From assembly GCF_009767585.1 (NCBI RefSeq), contig NZ_WSNW01000001.1, positions 620,001 through 684,000 of the forward strand: a stretch of 64,000 nt of DNA, read 5' to 3'. This DNA comes from Coprobacillus cateniformis (GTDB lineage Bacteria > Bacillota_I > Bacilli_A > Erysipelotrichales > Coprobacillaceae). A program made the translations under genes and the position numbers. The notes beneath the pieces are model-generated. The model was not told the origin of the DNA. It saw only the letters and a program-made list of their open reading frames with translations, and made no database searches. Position 1 is the stretch's first letter. The number at the start of each line of letters is the position of its first letter. Positions 8,298 through 17,450 of this stretch are shown here, piece after piece.

Positions 8298-9185
8298 TTA
8301 TGAATGAATTGTTAAGAAATGATAAAGAGCACCTAATAAATTTGCATCATTGTGGTATTGACAAGTCAATACAACGGGTCTAATTTTTGCATGTTTAAAA
8401 CGATGGAAAATAACATCTAATCTTTGATTCACTTCATCTAACAAATCATCTCTAACACTGATTCCTCCACCAATAATAATCTTTTGAGGATCATATGCAT
8501 ACTGTAAGTTATAAATGCCATTTGCCAAGACATAATAATACTTATCTACAGCTTTCTCATAATCACTATCTTCATGATAATGATCAAAAATGTCTCTACC
8601 ATCAAGTGAAGCCACATCTACTCCTTTGGCTTTTGCAACTGCTCGAACAACTGCAACCGTTGACCCTACATCAGACCACGTTTTCATTTCTTTTGTTTCA
8701 AAATTGAAATCTGCAATCATATATCCAAATTCTCCACCATGTAAATGCTGTCCTTTATGAATACGTTTATTTTTAACAACTGCTCCACCAATACCTGTTC
8801 CACTAACAATAAAGCAGCAATCATTAACATCACTGGCAGCACCTTTCCAGACCTCAGCCAAAGCAGCACAATTGGCATCATTTTCCATTTCCACACGTAC
8901 TTGTAAACGTTTTTCTAACTCTTCTTTTATATTTGGACCATGAATATAATCTAATGCACTTGATCCTCCAATAATACCTGTTTCACTATCAACTGCACCA
9001 GGCAAACTGAGAGCCAATCCTTTTACACCCTCATATTCATGAAATGTATCTTCTATGATTTGATAAAAAGCGTCTAATGTTTTTGGCGTCTTCTTTGAAT
9101 CTGATTCCAAAATTTCTCCTTCTTCAGTTAATAAACCAATCTTTAATGCTGTACCACCTACATCTATTGCCAAATAATTCTCCAT
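8298..9185 (-). CDS. ROK family sugar kinase-like protein
   Basis: ATG at 9185 follows GAGGTGAAAAAC. The 295-residue protein begins LAIDVGGTALKIGLL, the phosphate-1 loop of ROK proteins. It has ENDANCAALAEVWKGAA with the catalytic-type Asp, CCFIVSGTGIGGAVV (phosphate-2) and IIIGGGISVRDDLL near the C terminus. The usual ROK zinc site (CxCGxxGCxE) is absent: after HGGEFGYMIADF the chain has no cysteine cluster. Glucose or another hexose is the usual substrate of this family. There is no DNA-binding domain, so it is an enzyme rather than a ROK repressor. Confidence 0.82.
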   Translation of the reverse strand: MENYLAIDVGGTALKIGLLTEEGEILESDSKKTPKTLDAFYQIIEDTFHEYEGVKGLALSLPGAVDSETGIIGGSSALDYIHGPNIKEELEKRLQVRVEMENDANCAALAEVWKGAASDVNDCCFIVSGTGIGGAVVKNKRIHKGQHLHGGEFGYMIADFNFETKEMKTWSDVGSTVAVVRAVAKAKGVDVASLDGRDIFDHYHEDSDYEKAVDKYYYVLANGIYNLQYAYDPQKIIIGGGISVRDDLLDEVNQRLDVIFHRFKHAKIRPVVLTCQYHNDANLLGALYHFLTIHS

Positions 9186-9765
9186 GTTTTTCACCTCACA
9201 TTCATTATAAAGAAAAACTTCGCAGAAAAAAAGAGAATATGAACATTTTTTATTTCTCTTCTCTATGAATCCAATATCTTTGTTTTATTTGCCCATTTCA
9301 TGTGACTTGATTTTCTAGAATTCCATCATTATTTATAATCGTTTTAGTAGAACCATTGTTGTCTTAATCACATTAACCAATACATCATGTAGATTCACAA
9401 TTCAACACATTTTCTACAATCCTCTAATGAATTGTTTCTTTTTTGCCGTTATTCCGATTATTTTTTAACTATTTATCAAAAAAATCAGTAAACTGTAGGC
9501 TAGCAGTTCCATCCATACTATCTCCCGCCTCCATAAACTCCTGTTTATATGCAAGAAATTATTGTTGATAACTTTTTTTATTGTTACTCATTTGAGTCTC
9601 ATAAAATTTTTTTCCTTTTCAATAAGATTACAAAATCCGACACAAAAAGTCCATAACTTTATGGTATGATATAAGCAGATGGTAAAGACCTCATATTTAT
9701 CATCTACAATTCAATCCTTTTCCTCTATATCAAAGGAACATAGGTGCAAGAACCTCATCTTGCAC
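9186..9765. other. 580-bp intergenic region, possible small transcript at its right end
   Basis: No reading frame with a ribosome binding site was seen. Small hairpins occur (AACTG-N8-CAGTT near 9490-9510; AGATG...CATCT at 9678-9705). At 9740-9769 there is an 11-bp stem, ATAGGTGCAAG/CTTGCACCTAT. Its downstream T-rich side on the plus strand (TTTGTTTTCTTT) would suit a plus-strand terminator better than an aroK terminator. TATGAT at 9665-9670 is a possible -10 box, but no good -35 is visible. Confidence 0.4.
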
Positions 9766-9769
9766 CTAT
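9740..9769. terminator. Terminator-like hairpin at the end of the aro operon
   Basis: An 11-bp stem with an 8-nt loop overlaps the aroK stop codon. The T-rich tail is stronger on the plus strand than on the minus strand, so its main direction is unclear. Confidence 0.55.
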
Positions 9770-10263
9770 TTGTTTTCTTTGATTATTTTTATGATCTTTT
9801 CAACAACATCTTCCAACGAAGATGTATTTTGAATATGACAGTTACAGACATCAAGATATCTTTGATGTCTTTCTTTATATAACTGATAAAGTTTATCAGG
9901 TCCATCTTTTAGTAAAGGTCGTGCTGCTATTTCAACATCACTTAAAATCAACTCTACTGGACGATCAATATAAATAATAATCCCATTTCTTTGTAAAGCT
10001 TCTATATTCTTTGGATTCTTAATAACGCCACCACCAGTAGATATAATATAATTTTCTAATAATCCTACTTCTTGACAACAGATTGTTTCTCTTTCTCTAA
10101 AATAATCTTCAGAAATATCAAACATTTCAGGAATTGTCATATCATATTTATCAACCAAATATTCATCAATATCAATAAGAGGTCTTGAAAGTTCTTTTGA
10201 AAGAAGATTTGAGATTGTCGTTTTTCCACAACCCATCATTCCAATTAAAACAATATTTTCCAT
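9766..10263 (-). CDS. aroK: Shikimate kinase
   Basis: The 165-residue protein has the P-loop GMMGCGKT (about 8-15), DIDEYL for shikimate, YFRERE, the STGGGVI loop and the lid Arg in AARPLLK. It phosphorylates shikimate at O3 with ATP, one step before EPSP synthase. It is the last gene of the aromatic operon, 8 bp after pheA, and is controlled with it by the Phe-type T-box. Confidence 0.94.
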   Translation of the reverse strand: MENIVLIGMMGCGKTTISNLLSKELSRPLIDIDEYLVDKYDMTIPEMFDISEDYFRERETICCQEVGLLENYIISTGGGVIKNPKNIEALQRNGIIIYIDRPVELILSDVEIAARPLLKDGPDKLYQLYKERHQRYLDVCNCHIQNTSSLEDVVEKIIKIIKENK

Positions 10264-10271
10264 ATATTCTC

Positions 10272-11393
10272 CTACTTTTTAGCATAGTTGCCAAGCACTC
10301 TTAAAGTAATTGTATGAGTTTTCATATCTTCCAATGCTAAAATAATATTTTGATTTTCTAAATTTCCTTCAAAATCCACATAGAAATAATATTCCCAAGG
10401 TGTTGCCTTTAAAGGTCTTGATTCAATTCTTAACATATTAATATGATGGTCATTAATCACTTTCATAACTTGATAAAGCGATCCCACTTCATGTTTTAAA
10501 GTAAAAACAATACTCACATGCGATACATCTTTTGATGTTTCTAAATGCTTTCCAAAGATAATAAAACGTGTTGAATTCGTTTTGAGATTCTGAATATTCT
10601 CTTGTAATATTTCTAAACCATAGAGTTGGGCAGCTTTGTCAGAAGCAATTGCAGCTTTGGTTGGATCTTTTTCATTAGCAACATATTGAGCAGCTAAAGA
10701 TGTATTTGCATACTCTCTTTGTTTCATCCAAGCGTGCTCAGATAAAAACTGGCGACTTTGTAGTAATCCTTGAGGATGTGAATAGACTTCTCTTAAATCT
10801 TCAAGAGAACTTCCTGGTAAACCTAATAAATGTTGGGATATAGAAAGACTCTGTTCTCCAACAATAAAGAAACCATAATCTCTAATTGCATCATAATTAT
10901 CATTAATTGCACCGGTTGATGAATTTTCTAATGGGACAACCCCATAATCAATTTCATCATTTTTAAGCGCTTCAAATACTTCATCAAAATGCTCATAGTT
11001 TTTTCTTTTTGTTTCACTACCAAAATAAGCATCAAGTGCACTTTCAGAAAAAGAGCCTGTCACTCCTGGATACCCAACAACAATATTTTCATAACGTGCA
11101 GGAATCAGTTGATAGATATTTTGAGGTGGAATAAATGAAGCTTGATAAGATTTTGAAATATTCATCATATCCTGAATAAATGTTTTTGCATAATCCTTTA
11201 AGTCATCATTATGAATACGCTTCGTATTTTTTTCAATCACTTGTAATTCTCGATGTGATTGAAAGATTTCCATATTATGTGCTAATTTATACGTAATCAC
11301 ATCTTTAGCAACATTCATTCTTTTTTCAAATAAAGCAATCATCTGCTGATCAATTTCATCAATTTCCTTGCGACATGTTTCTAAATCTTTCAT
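10272..11393 (-). CDS. pheA: Bifunctional chorismate mutase / prephenate dehydratase
   Basis: The 373-residue protein joins three parts. An AroQ-type chorismate mutase (about 1-85) starts CRKEIDEIDQQMIALFEKRM. A prephenate dehydratase (about 103-280) has YPGVTGSFSESA and the NSTRF motif. A C-terminal ACT domain (about 290-365) carries MLRIESRPLK, the ESRP motif of phenylalanine-sensing PheA proteins. It turns chorismate into phenylpyruvate, the committed path to Phe. The P-protein type fusion is known from enterobacteria and occurs in some Bacillota. Its start overlaps the aroC stop by 4 nt. Its presence explains why the operon T-box reads a Phe codon. Confidence 0.94.
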   Translation of the reverse strand: MKDLETCRKEIDEIDQQMIALFEKRMNVAKDVITYKLAHNMEIFQSHRELQVIEKNTKRIHNDDLKDYAKTFIQDMMNISKSYQASFIPPQNIYQLIPARYENIVVGYPGVTGSFSESALDAYFGSETKRKNYEHFDEVFEALKNDEIDYGVVPLENSSTGAINDNYDAIRDYGFFIVGEQSLSISQHLLGLPGSSLEDLREVYSHPQGLLQSRQFLSEHAWMKQREYANTSLAAQYVANEKDPTKAAIASDKAAQLYGLEILQENIQNLKTNSTRFIIFGKHLETSKDVSHVSIVFTLKHEVGSLYQVMKVINDHHINMLRIESRPLKATPWEYYFYVDFEGNLENQNIILALEDMKTHTITLRVLGNYAKK

Positions 11394-12469
11394 ATATCTT
11401 TCATCATATCCAAAATCCCTAATGCTGCCATTGATTCAACGACAACAACCGCTCTAGGAACAATACATGGATCATGCCTTCCTATAATTTCTAATTCTGT
11501 ATTTTCTTTTGTTTTAATATTCACTGTTTGTTGAACTTGAGAAATTGATGGTGTTGGCTTTATCCCAACTCTAAAGATAATTGGCATCCCATTACTGATT
11601 CCGCCTGTAATACCTCCATTATGATTGGTTTTTGTTTTCACTTTCTCATCATCATAATAATAACAATCATTCGCTTCATGTCCATACAACTCTGTGATTT
11701 TTTCACCTAATCCAAAACTTACACTTTTTACTGCTGGTATACTAAATAGCAAAGGTGATAAATGTGACTCAATTGAATCAAAGAACGGATTACCAATTCC
11801 TGCAGGGACATTTAAAATAGCACATTCTATCATTCCCCCAACTGAATCACAATTTATTCTAGCCTCTTCTATCGTTGCCTGCATTTTTTCAAAAACATGA
11901 GAATTTAAGGTTGGATATTGTTGTTGTAACATATTCTCAATATCCTGTGAAGAAATATCAACACCAAAAGAATCATCATAAACATCTTTAATACTTTGAA
12001 TATGTGCCCCAATCACAATTCCTTTTTGTTTTAATATTTGTTTTGCAACACTACCTGCAAAAACAATCGGTGCTGTTATTCTTCCTGAAAAATGTCCACC
12101 ACCTCTGACATCATTAAATCCTTTATACTTAATATAAGCTGGATAATCACTATGTCCTGGACGCATACATTCTTGCAGTAAGGAATAATCTTTTGAATGC
12201 TGGTCACTATTATAAATCATTGCACATAGAGGTGCTCCTGTTGTGACGTCCCCCATGAGTCCACTCATAATTTGGACTTCATCTTTTTCTTTTCTTGGTG
12301 TAGACATGATATTTAGACCTGGTGCACGACGTTTCATCTGACGTCGAATATCAACCATATCTAATTGAATACCCGCAGGTAAATTTCCTATCACAATTCC
12401 TATAGCCTGCCCATGGCTTTCACCAAAAATAGATAATTCTATATTAGTCCCCCATGAAGAACTCATCAT
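11390..12469 (-). CDS. aroC: Chorismate synthase
   Basis: This is a 359-residue protein with signature blocks FGESHGQAIGIVIG, RPGHSDYPAYIKY, GGGHFSGRITAP, NHNGGITGGISNGMP and GRHDPCIVPRA. It converts EPSP to chorismate using reduced FMN. AGGAGG stands 5 nt before the ATG at 12469 and 8 nt before the one at 12466, so either may be used. The start region overlaps the 3' end of aroA. Position five in the operon matches the order of the last steps of the pathway. Confidence 0.95.
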   Translation of the reverse strand: MMSSSWGTNIELSIFGESHGQAIGIVIGNLPAGIQLDMVDIRRQMKRRAPGLNIMSTPRKEKDEVQIMSGLMGDVTTGAPLCAMIYNSDQHSKDYSLLQECMRPGHSDYPAYIKYKGFNDVRGGGHFSGRITAPIVFAGSVAKQILKQKGIVIGAHIQSIKDVYDDSFGVDISSQDIENMLQQQYPTLNSHVFEKMQATIEEARINCDSVGGMIECAILNVPAGIGNPFFDSIESHLSPLLFSIPAVKSVSFGLGEKITELYGHEANDCYYYDDEKVKTKTNHNGGITGGISNGMPIIFRVGIKPTPSISQVQQTVNIKTKENTELEIIGRHDPCIVPRAVVVVESMAALGILDMMKDI

Positions 12470-13721
12470 ACACACCTCCTAACATTTCAAAATGTTCCCA
12501 AAAACTAGGATAAGATTTTTCAACACAATCTTTATTATCAATAACAACTTGATGATGACAAACTGTTGAAGCTATCGCTTCCATCATTGCCATACGATGG
12601 TCATTATATGAAGAAACTTTCCCACCTTGAAGTGTTTTCACACCTTCAATAATCATCGCATTTTCTTCTTCCTTTGCTATACCACCTAACTGATTAATAA
12701 CTTCTACAGTTGCTGATAAACGGTCACATTCTTTAATGCGTAAACGTCCAATATTTTCAATATGTGTCACACCTTCACTCAGTGCACATGCTAAGGCAAT
12801 AACAGGAATAATGTCAGGACATTGTGAACCATCAATTGTTGTTGCAGTCAAAATACCAGGATATATTTGATATCCATCATTTTTAGCTATTAATTGGCAT
12901 CCCATTCTTTCTAAGATATCAATAGCCTCTTTATCTCCCTGATGTGTTGATAAATTCAACCCTTCTAATACAACATCATTACCTAAAGCTCCCGCCACAA
13001 GATAAAATGCTGCCTGAGAAAAATCAGCTTCTACATAATAATCACATGGTTGATATATTTGTCCTCCATGAATGATAAATTCTTGATAATTTTTATTTTC
13101 AATATGCACTCCATATTGTTCTAACATCTGCAATGTTAAATCAATATAACCTTTAGATTCTAAAGGTGATGTTATCATTATTTTTGAATTACCATCCAAC
13201 AATGGTAAGGCAAATAACAAACCACTAATAAATTGAGAAGACACATCACCTGGAATTTCAAATTCACCTGCTTTTAATCGTCCTTTAATATATAAATCCA
13301 AGACATCCTCTTGATATAAATAACCAATATTTTGTTGATCAAATATTTTATAGTATACATCTAATGGTCGTTTGCCTAAACGTCCTTGCCCTGTAAAATG
13401 AACATTGGCTTCACAAACAATGGAAATAGGAACCATAAACCTTAATGTCGATCCTGATTCATGACAATCAATATCACACATATTTCTCATAAAAGTCGTT
13501 GTTCCATCAATTTCTAAATAATCATCATATTGAAAAATCATTGTTCCTAATGCCTTCATAGCTGAAATTGTTGCTTCAATATCCTTTGAATATTCAATAT
13601 GACGAATAATGCTTTTTCCTCTCGCAAGTGATGCACAGATAATGGCACGATGAGCCATGCTTTTAGAAGGAGGGACATTCACTTTTCCTTTTAATTTTTT
13701 TGGTGTTATTGTCATTGCCAT
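12444..13721 (-). CDS. aroA: 3-phosphoshikimate 1-carboxyvinyltransferase (EPSP synthase)
   Basis: ATG at 13721 has GAGGAGG six bases upstream; earlier in-frame starts lie inside aroB. The 425-residue protein has PPSKSMAHRAIICASLA for substrate binding, ESGSTLRFMVPI, the catalytic block GDVSSQFISGLLFALPLL, and SYNDHRMAMM near the C terminus. It joins phosphoenolpyruvate to shikimate-3-phosphate. The PPSKS block and DVSSQ-type loop are seen in both glyphosate-sensitive and tolerant classes, so no class is assigned. Confidence 0.94.
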   Translation of the reverse strand: MAMTITPKKLKGKVNVPPSKSMAHRAIICASLARGKSIIRHIEYSKDIEATISAMKALGTMIFQYDDYLEIDGTTTFMRNMCDIDCHESGSTLRFMVPISIVCEANVHFTGQGRLGKRPLDVYYKIFDQQNIGYLYQEDVLDLYIKGRLKAGEFEIPGDVSSQFISGLLFALPLLDGNSKIMITSPLESKGYIDLTLQMLEQYGVHIENKNYQEFIIHGGQIYQPCDYYVEADFSQAAFYLVAGALGNDVVLEGLNLSTHQGDKEAIDILERMGCQLIAKNDGYQIYPGILTATTIDGSQCPDIIPVIALACALSEGVTHIENIGRLRIKECDRLSATVEVINQLGGIAKEEENAMIIEGVKTLQGGKVSSYNDHRMAMMEAIASTVCHHQVVIDNKDCVEKSYPSFWEHFEMLGGVYDEFFMGD

Positions 13722-13722
13722 T

Positions 13723-14781
13723 TTAAACCTCCTCAACTTCATCAATAAATGTCAAATCACTTGGATAAATATATGATTGTCCTATAGCATGTAATAAAAC
13801 ATAAGATAATTTTTTATAAATATTCTTTTTATCTACTGCCATAGCTTGTTTTAAATCAGATGTTTTCAAATGCGAAACAGTTGGTAATTGATAAATCTTT
13901 AAAACATCACAGATTTGATCAGCAGTTCCTACTTTTGTCAGACCTTTTGCTTCAGCAATGCGTGTTAATTGTACCATTCCAATACTAATTGCCTCACCAT
14001 GAGAATACTTTTCATAATGGTAGTATTGTTCAATAGCATGTCCTAAAGTATGACCAAAATTTAATGCTAATCGATCGTTAAAATCAAATAAATCTTTTTC
14101 CACAACATCTCTTTTTAAATCAACACAACGATAGATAATCTCATCAATATCCTGATACAATTCATCAAATGATGTATAACAAGCGAGTTGCTGAAATAAG
14201 TCTGCATCAAAGATACATCCATATTTAATCACTTCACCCATTCCATCACTAATAAATCTTTTCTCTAATGTTTTTAATGTCAATGGATCAATTAAAACAA
14301 GACTTGGATGTTTAAAAGCTCCAACTAAATTTTTACCTGCTGGCAAATCAACTGCAACTTTTCCCCCAACACTTGAATCAACTTGTGCTAATAGTGAAGT
14401 TGGGATTTGAACAAACTTCACTCCACGCAAGAATGTACTTGCGACAAAGCCTGCCAAATCTCCAATAACACCGCCACCTAAGGCAATAATTAAATCAGTA
14501 CGTGTCAATTGAAATGAAAGCAATTCATTATAAAGTTCAGGCAAAATATCAAATCTTTTTGACTGTTCTCCATGAGGAACAACAATGTGCCCAACTTCAT
14601 ATTCTTTTTTTAACTGTGTTTCTATCTTTTCGCCATAATATGAAAACACTTGATTATCAGAAATAATCATAATCTTATTTCCTTGAAATATAGGTTTGAT
14701 ATAACCCAAAACCTCATCTAACAATCCTTGTTGTATATAAATAGGATAACTGTCTTTACCTAAATTCACTTTCATTTCCAT
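13723..14781 (-). CDS. aroB: 3-dehydroquinate synthase
   Basis: The 352-residue protein shows the NAD-binding block IIALGGGVIGDLAGFVAST, the metal ligand Glu in GEVIKYG, and the His ligands in LNFGHTLGHAIE and YSHGEAISIG. It cyclises DAHP to 3-dehydroquinate with NAD+ and a divalent metal. ATG at 14781 follows GGAGTGAGACT. It sits 10 bp behind aroF, matching the first two pathway steps. Genes for dehydroquinase and shikimate dehydrogenase are not in this operon. Confidence 0.94.
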   Translation of the reverse strand: MEMKVNLGKDSYPIYIQQGLLDEVLGYIKPIFQGNKIMIISDNQVFSYYGEKIETQLKKEYEVGHIVVPHGEQSKRFDILPELYNELLSFQLTRTDLIIALGGGVIGDLAGFVASTFLRGVKFVQIPTSLLAQVDSSVGGKVAVDLPAGKNLVGAFKHPSLVLIDPLTLKTLEKRFISDGMGEVIKYGCIFDADLFQQLACYTSFDELYQDIDEIIYRCVDLKRDVVEKDLFDFNDRLALNFGHTLGHAIEQYYHYEKYSHGEAISIGMVQLTRIAEAKGLTKVGTADQICDVLKIYQLPTVSHLKTSDLKQAMAVDKKNIYKKLSYVLLHAIGQSYIYPSDLTFIDEVEEV

Positions 14782-14791
14782 AGTCTCACTC

Positions 14792-15635
14792 CTAAACTTC
14801 TTTACCTACTATTTTACCAATTTCTTTGATTTGTTCAATCAATTGTGTATACTTTTCTGGTTTTAATGATTGTGGTCCATCACACAAGGCTGTCTCTGGA
14901 CTATTATGCACTTCTATCATTAATCCATCACATCCTGCTGCCACTGCTGCTTTTGCCATAGGTTCCACTAGCCACCATTTTCCTCCTGCATGTGATGGAT
15001 CTATGATGATTGGTAAATGTGTTAACTTCTTAATCACTGGTATCGCTTGTAAATCCAATGTGTTTCTTGTATATGTCTCAAATGTTCTCACTCCTCTTTC
15101 ACATAGGATGACATTTGGATTCCCACTTGCCATGATATATTCTGCACTCATGACCCATTCTTCAAATGTTGCACTTAACCCTCTTTTTAACAAGATTGGT
15201 TTTGTACATCTTCTTCCAACTTCTTTTAACAGGTCAAAGTTCTGCATGTTTCTTGCTCCTATTTGAACAAGATCTACTTTTGCATTGAATTCATCTATAT
15301 ACTCTGCACTCATTAATTCTGAAACAATCGGTAATCCTGTCACTTCTTTTGCTGCAACAAGGATATCCAAGCCTTCTGTTCCCATTCCCTGGAATGCATA
15401 TGGTGATGTTCTTGGCTTGAATGCACCACCTCTTAGCATATTGGCTCCTGCTGCTTTTGCTGCCTTAGCAATCTCAATGACTTGTTCTTTTGATTCAACT
15501 GAACAAGGTCCAGCAATTAATGCCAAGTGGTCTCCTCCCACTTTGACACCACTCACATCAATAATAGAGTCATCTGGATGGAATGCTCGATTCGCTAACT
15601 TATAAGGTTCACTCACATGCATAACTCTTTCTACA
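14792..15635 (-). repeat. 844-bp segment identical to 19513-20356
   Basis: Reading the two copies line by line, I found no difference between 14792-15635 and 19513-20356 (offset 4721). Identity starts exactly at the stop codon and ends inside codon 58. Outside this block the sequences differ strongly. This is the pattern of recent gene conversion between direct repeats. Confidence 0.9.
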
Positions 15636-15808
15636 ACTGATGAAACTTCGATTTGTTTAGGATCCACTTTTGTTGTATCTCCAATAACACCACAAATTGT
15701 TACATCCTCCCCCACGACAATATGTGTTGTTAATCCTTTTGCTTCAACAACAGAAGCAACCTTTCTAACATCCTCTTCACTTGTTTTTGGTTTGAATACA
15801 ATAATCAT
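14792..15808 (-). CDS. aroF: DAHP synthase, copy under Phe T-box
   Basis: The 338-residue class I-beta DAHP synthase joins an N-terminal ferredoxin-like regulatory domain (about 1-65) to a TIM barrel. The barrel has IAGPCSVESKEQV, RGGAFKPRTSPYAFQGMG, RNMQNFDLLKEVG, ILLKRGLS and IIDPSHAGGK. It condenses phosphoenolpyruvate and erythrose-4-phosphate. It leads the aromatic operon behind a T-box with a UUC specifier. From codon 59 to the stop it is the same as the gene at 19513-20529, even at DNA level. The N-terminal domains differ in many positions, as would be needed for response to different end products. Confidence 0.95.
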   Translation of the reverse strand: MIIVFKPKTSEEDVRKVASVVEAKGLTTHIVVGEDVTICGVIGDTTKVDPKQIEVSSVVERVMHVSEPYKLANRAFHPDDSIIDVSGVKVGGDHLALIAGPCSVESKEQVIEIAKAAKAAGANMLRGGAFKPRTSPYAFQGMGTEGLDILVAAKEVTGLPIVSELMSAEYIDEFNAKVDLVQIGARNMQNFDLLKEVGRRCTKPILLKRGLSATFEEWVMSAEYIMASGNPNVILCERGVRTFETYTRNTLDLQAIPVIKKLTHLPIIIDPSHAGGKWWLVEPMAKAAVAAGCDGLMIEVHNSPETALCDGPQSLKPEKYTQLIEQIKEIGKIVGKEV

Positions 15809-15845
15809 TTTCTTTTTCTCCTTTTCTTTTTATCCCCTACTGTAT

Positions 15846-16129
15846 AAATAAAAAATCCCTCATCCATAAGGACGAGAGATACATCTTTCGTGTTACCACC
15901 TTAGTTTGCTTATCTATTACTAAATAAACCTTATCAAGTACGCCTAACCTTTAGGTTCATACTCTCATGCTATAACGGGCATTCCCGGACTAAGCCTACT
16001 TTGTTCAGCCGTCTACTCCAAGATGAATTCAATTACATTCCCTCACTCTTTTTCACCAACCAAGAGTTCTCTACGCAAGTTCAATAATCTACTCTTTCTT
16101 TTCACTGTATTTATATCAGTAGTTTTGTT
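15846..16129 (-). promoter_or_regulatory. T-box leader, Phe specifier (UUC), controlling the aro operon
   Basis: On the minus strand the leader has the T-box core AAGGTGGTAACACG (15889-15902), a stem I with GGTTGGTG, and a specifier region TTGAATTCATCTTGG. In that region the codon after GAA is UUC (16025-16027), for Phe. A terminator stem (TCTCGTCC...GGATGAGGGA, then six T) ends near 15846. Binding of uncharged tRNA-Phe would favour the antiterminator and turn on aroF-aroB-aroA-aroC-pheA-aroK. The paralogous leader at 20551-20800 differs at this codon. Confidence 0.93.
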
Positions 16130-16135
16130 GTTAGT

Positions 16136-16164
16136 ATTTTATGCGATATCTCCTCATTTGTCAA
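16136..16164 (-). promoter_or_regulatory. Promoter of the aro operon T-box leader
   Basis: TTGACA (16159-16164) and TAAAAT (16136-16141) on the minus strand are separated by 17 nt, a near-ideal SigA promoter. It lies directly before stem I of the leader. Confidence 0.85.
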
Positions 16165-16240
16165 TGGCTTTTACCTAAAATATAAATATTTTATATATTT
16201 TTCCATATATTCGAAAAATGAATTATGATTTTCCATGATT

Positions 16241-17083
16241 TCAATCATAACATTGATAATAAATATGAGAAAGTATAGTTTTCTTAAATAATGGATTTTG
16301 TTTAAAGACTTCCATTTTCATTTGATAACAAACAAGTTCAAATAATCTATCATAACTTATTGATGGATAATCATTAATCATCCTTTGAACACATTCATCA
16401 ATGGATTCAATCAGATGAATAGCATCTCTGATTTTTTCTTTTCCCATTTCCTGTTGATAAACAACATCCCATGCCGGACAATAATAATCTATAGATTGAA
16501 TATTTAATAACGTATTTAAAGTTTTTAGGGTTTGATAAACATGAGTATAAATAGGAATATCTCCAACAACAGGAATAGCATCACCAGTAAATAAAATTTG
16601 ATAATTGAATAAAAAAGAAAGGGACCCATGAGAATGACCAGGTGTCAATATAATCTTCATTGATAAATAGTCTTCCAACATTATTTCTGTTTCTCTTTCA
16701 ATAGCCATATCAACATGAACTGAATTTTGTAAAAGATGATAAAAACGAGGAATTGGTCTATCTGCAAACTGTTTATCAACATTTTCAAACCACTCTTTTT
16801 CAAGATAACTTGCATATATAGGACAACCACTTCTCTTTTGTAATGCATAGGCACTTCCCATATGATCAGGATGAGCATGTGTCAAAAAGATACCATGAAT
16901 ATCTTCTATCTGATAACCCAATTGATGAAGATAATCTTCAATGAGCTTTTCTGAACCATGAATACCTGTATCTATTAAGTAACAATATTTTCCAGTTAAA
17001 ATATAAACATAAACATATCTCTCTATTTCAGGTGTTACATAAAAATAAATCTTCAGCTGATAAACCCCATTACATATCTTCAT
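16241..17083 (-). CDS. MBL-fold metallo-hydrolase
   Basis: ATG at 17083 follows GGAGGG by seven bases; the TTG at 17098 is not needed. The 280-residue protein has the metal motif THAHPDHMGSAY (HxHxDH, about residues 75-85), a further His in PGHSHGSLSF and the Asp of LFTGDAIP. These are the ligands of a two-metal centre as in glyoxalase II, lactonases and beta-lactamases. Substrate is unknown. It overlaps the stop of a DUF1330 gene by 14 bp, so both are translated from one mRNA controlled by the TetR protein upstream. Confidence 0.85.
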   Translation of the reverse strand: MKICNGVYQLKIYFYVTPEIERYVYVYILTGKYCYLIDTGIHGSEKLIEDYLHQLGYQIEDIHGIFLTHAHPDHMGSAYALQKRSGCPIYASYLEKEWFENVDKQFADRPIPRFYHLLQNSVHVDMAIERETEIMLEDYLSMKIILTPGHSHGSLSFLFNYQILFTGDAIPVVGDIPIYTHVYQTLKTLNTLLNIQSIDYYCPAWDVVYQQEMGKEKIRDAIHLIESIDECVQRMINDYPSISYDRLFELVCYQMKMEVFKQNPLFKKTILSHIYYQCYD

Positions 17084-17381
17084 CTTCCATCCCTCCAATA
17101 ATCAGAGCATGACTTTCTACACTTTGTTCACGCTTAGAACTGATTTCTAAATATTCACTAGAATGGAAACATTTCTCTAGTGTTTCCTTGTTAGGAAAAC
17201 GAATGAGAATCATTCTATCTGGTTTCCATGCACAACTTAATGAAATCAAATTCTCACTTCGTATCAGATATTTACCACCATAACTTTCAACAATAGGTTT
17301 AACATCATGTATATACTCATCATATAATACTCTTTTTTGTTGATCTGAACAAAAAACTTGAACCAAAAAATAACAACTCAT
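17070..17381 (-). CDS. DUF1330-like small protein
   Basis: ATG at 17381 follows AAGGAGGAGAAAA. The 103-residue product (YFLVQVFCSDQQKRVLYDEY, YGGKYLIRSEN, DRMILIRFPNKETLEKCFHS, SEYLEISSKREQS) fits the ferredoxin-like DUF1330 family, which belongs to the dimeric alpha-beta barrel fold. No enzymatic function is assigned to the family. It is the first gene after the TetR operator at 17398-17415 and is followed by the metallo-hydrolase. Confidence 0.75.
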   Translation of the reverse strand: MSCYFLVQVFCSDQQKRVLYDEYIHDVKPIVESYGGKYLIRSENLISLSCAWKPDRMILIRFPNKETLEKCFHSSEYLEISSKREQSVESHALIIGGMEDEDM

Positions 17382-17397
17382 TTTTCTCCTCCTTATA

Positions 17398-17415
17398 CGC
17401 AAGTAAACACTTGCA
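17398..17415. promoter_or_regulatory. Predicted TetR operator 1
   Basis: GCAAGT-AAAC-ACTTGC is the same 6-4-6 palindrome as the one in the tetR promoter (18034-18051). It sits just upstream of a TATAAG box for the DUF1330/MBL pair. Confidence 0.7.
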
Positions 17416-17432
17416 TTCTTATCAAAAAAGAA

Positions 17433-17450
17433 ATGACACAAAAGTGTCAT
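17433..17450 (-). terminator. Terminator of the tetR gene
   Basis: ATGACAC (17433-17439) and GTGTCAT (17444-17450) flank AAAA. On the minus strand this is followed by ATTTCTTTTTT. Confidence 0.75.

Noticed and set aside
14826..15605. Plus-strand open frames of 146 and 106 codons opposite aroF, repeated exactly at 19547-20326
   Set aside because: They are mirror frames of the conserved aroF coding sequence; their identity follows from the gene conversion and they have no ribosome binding sites.
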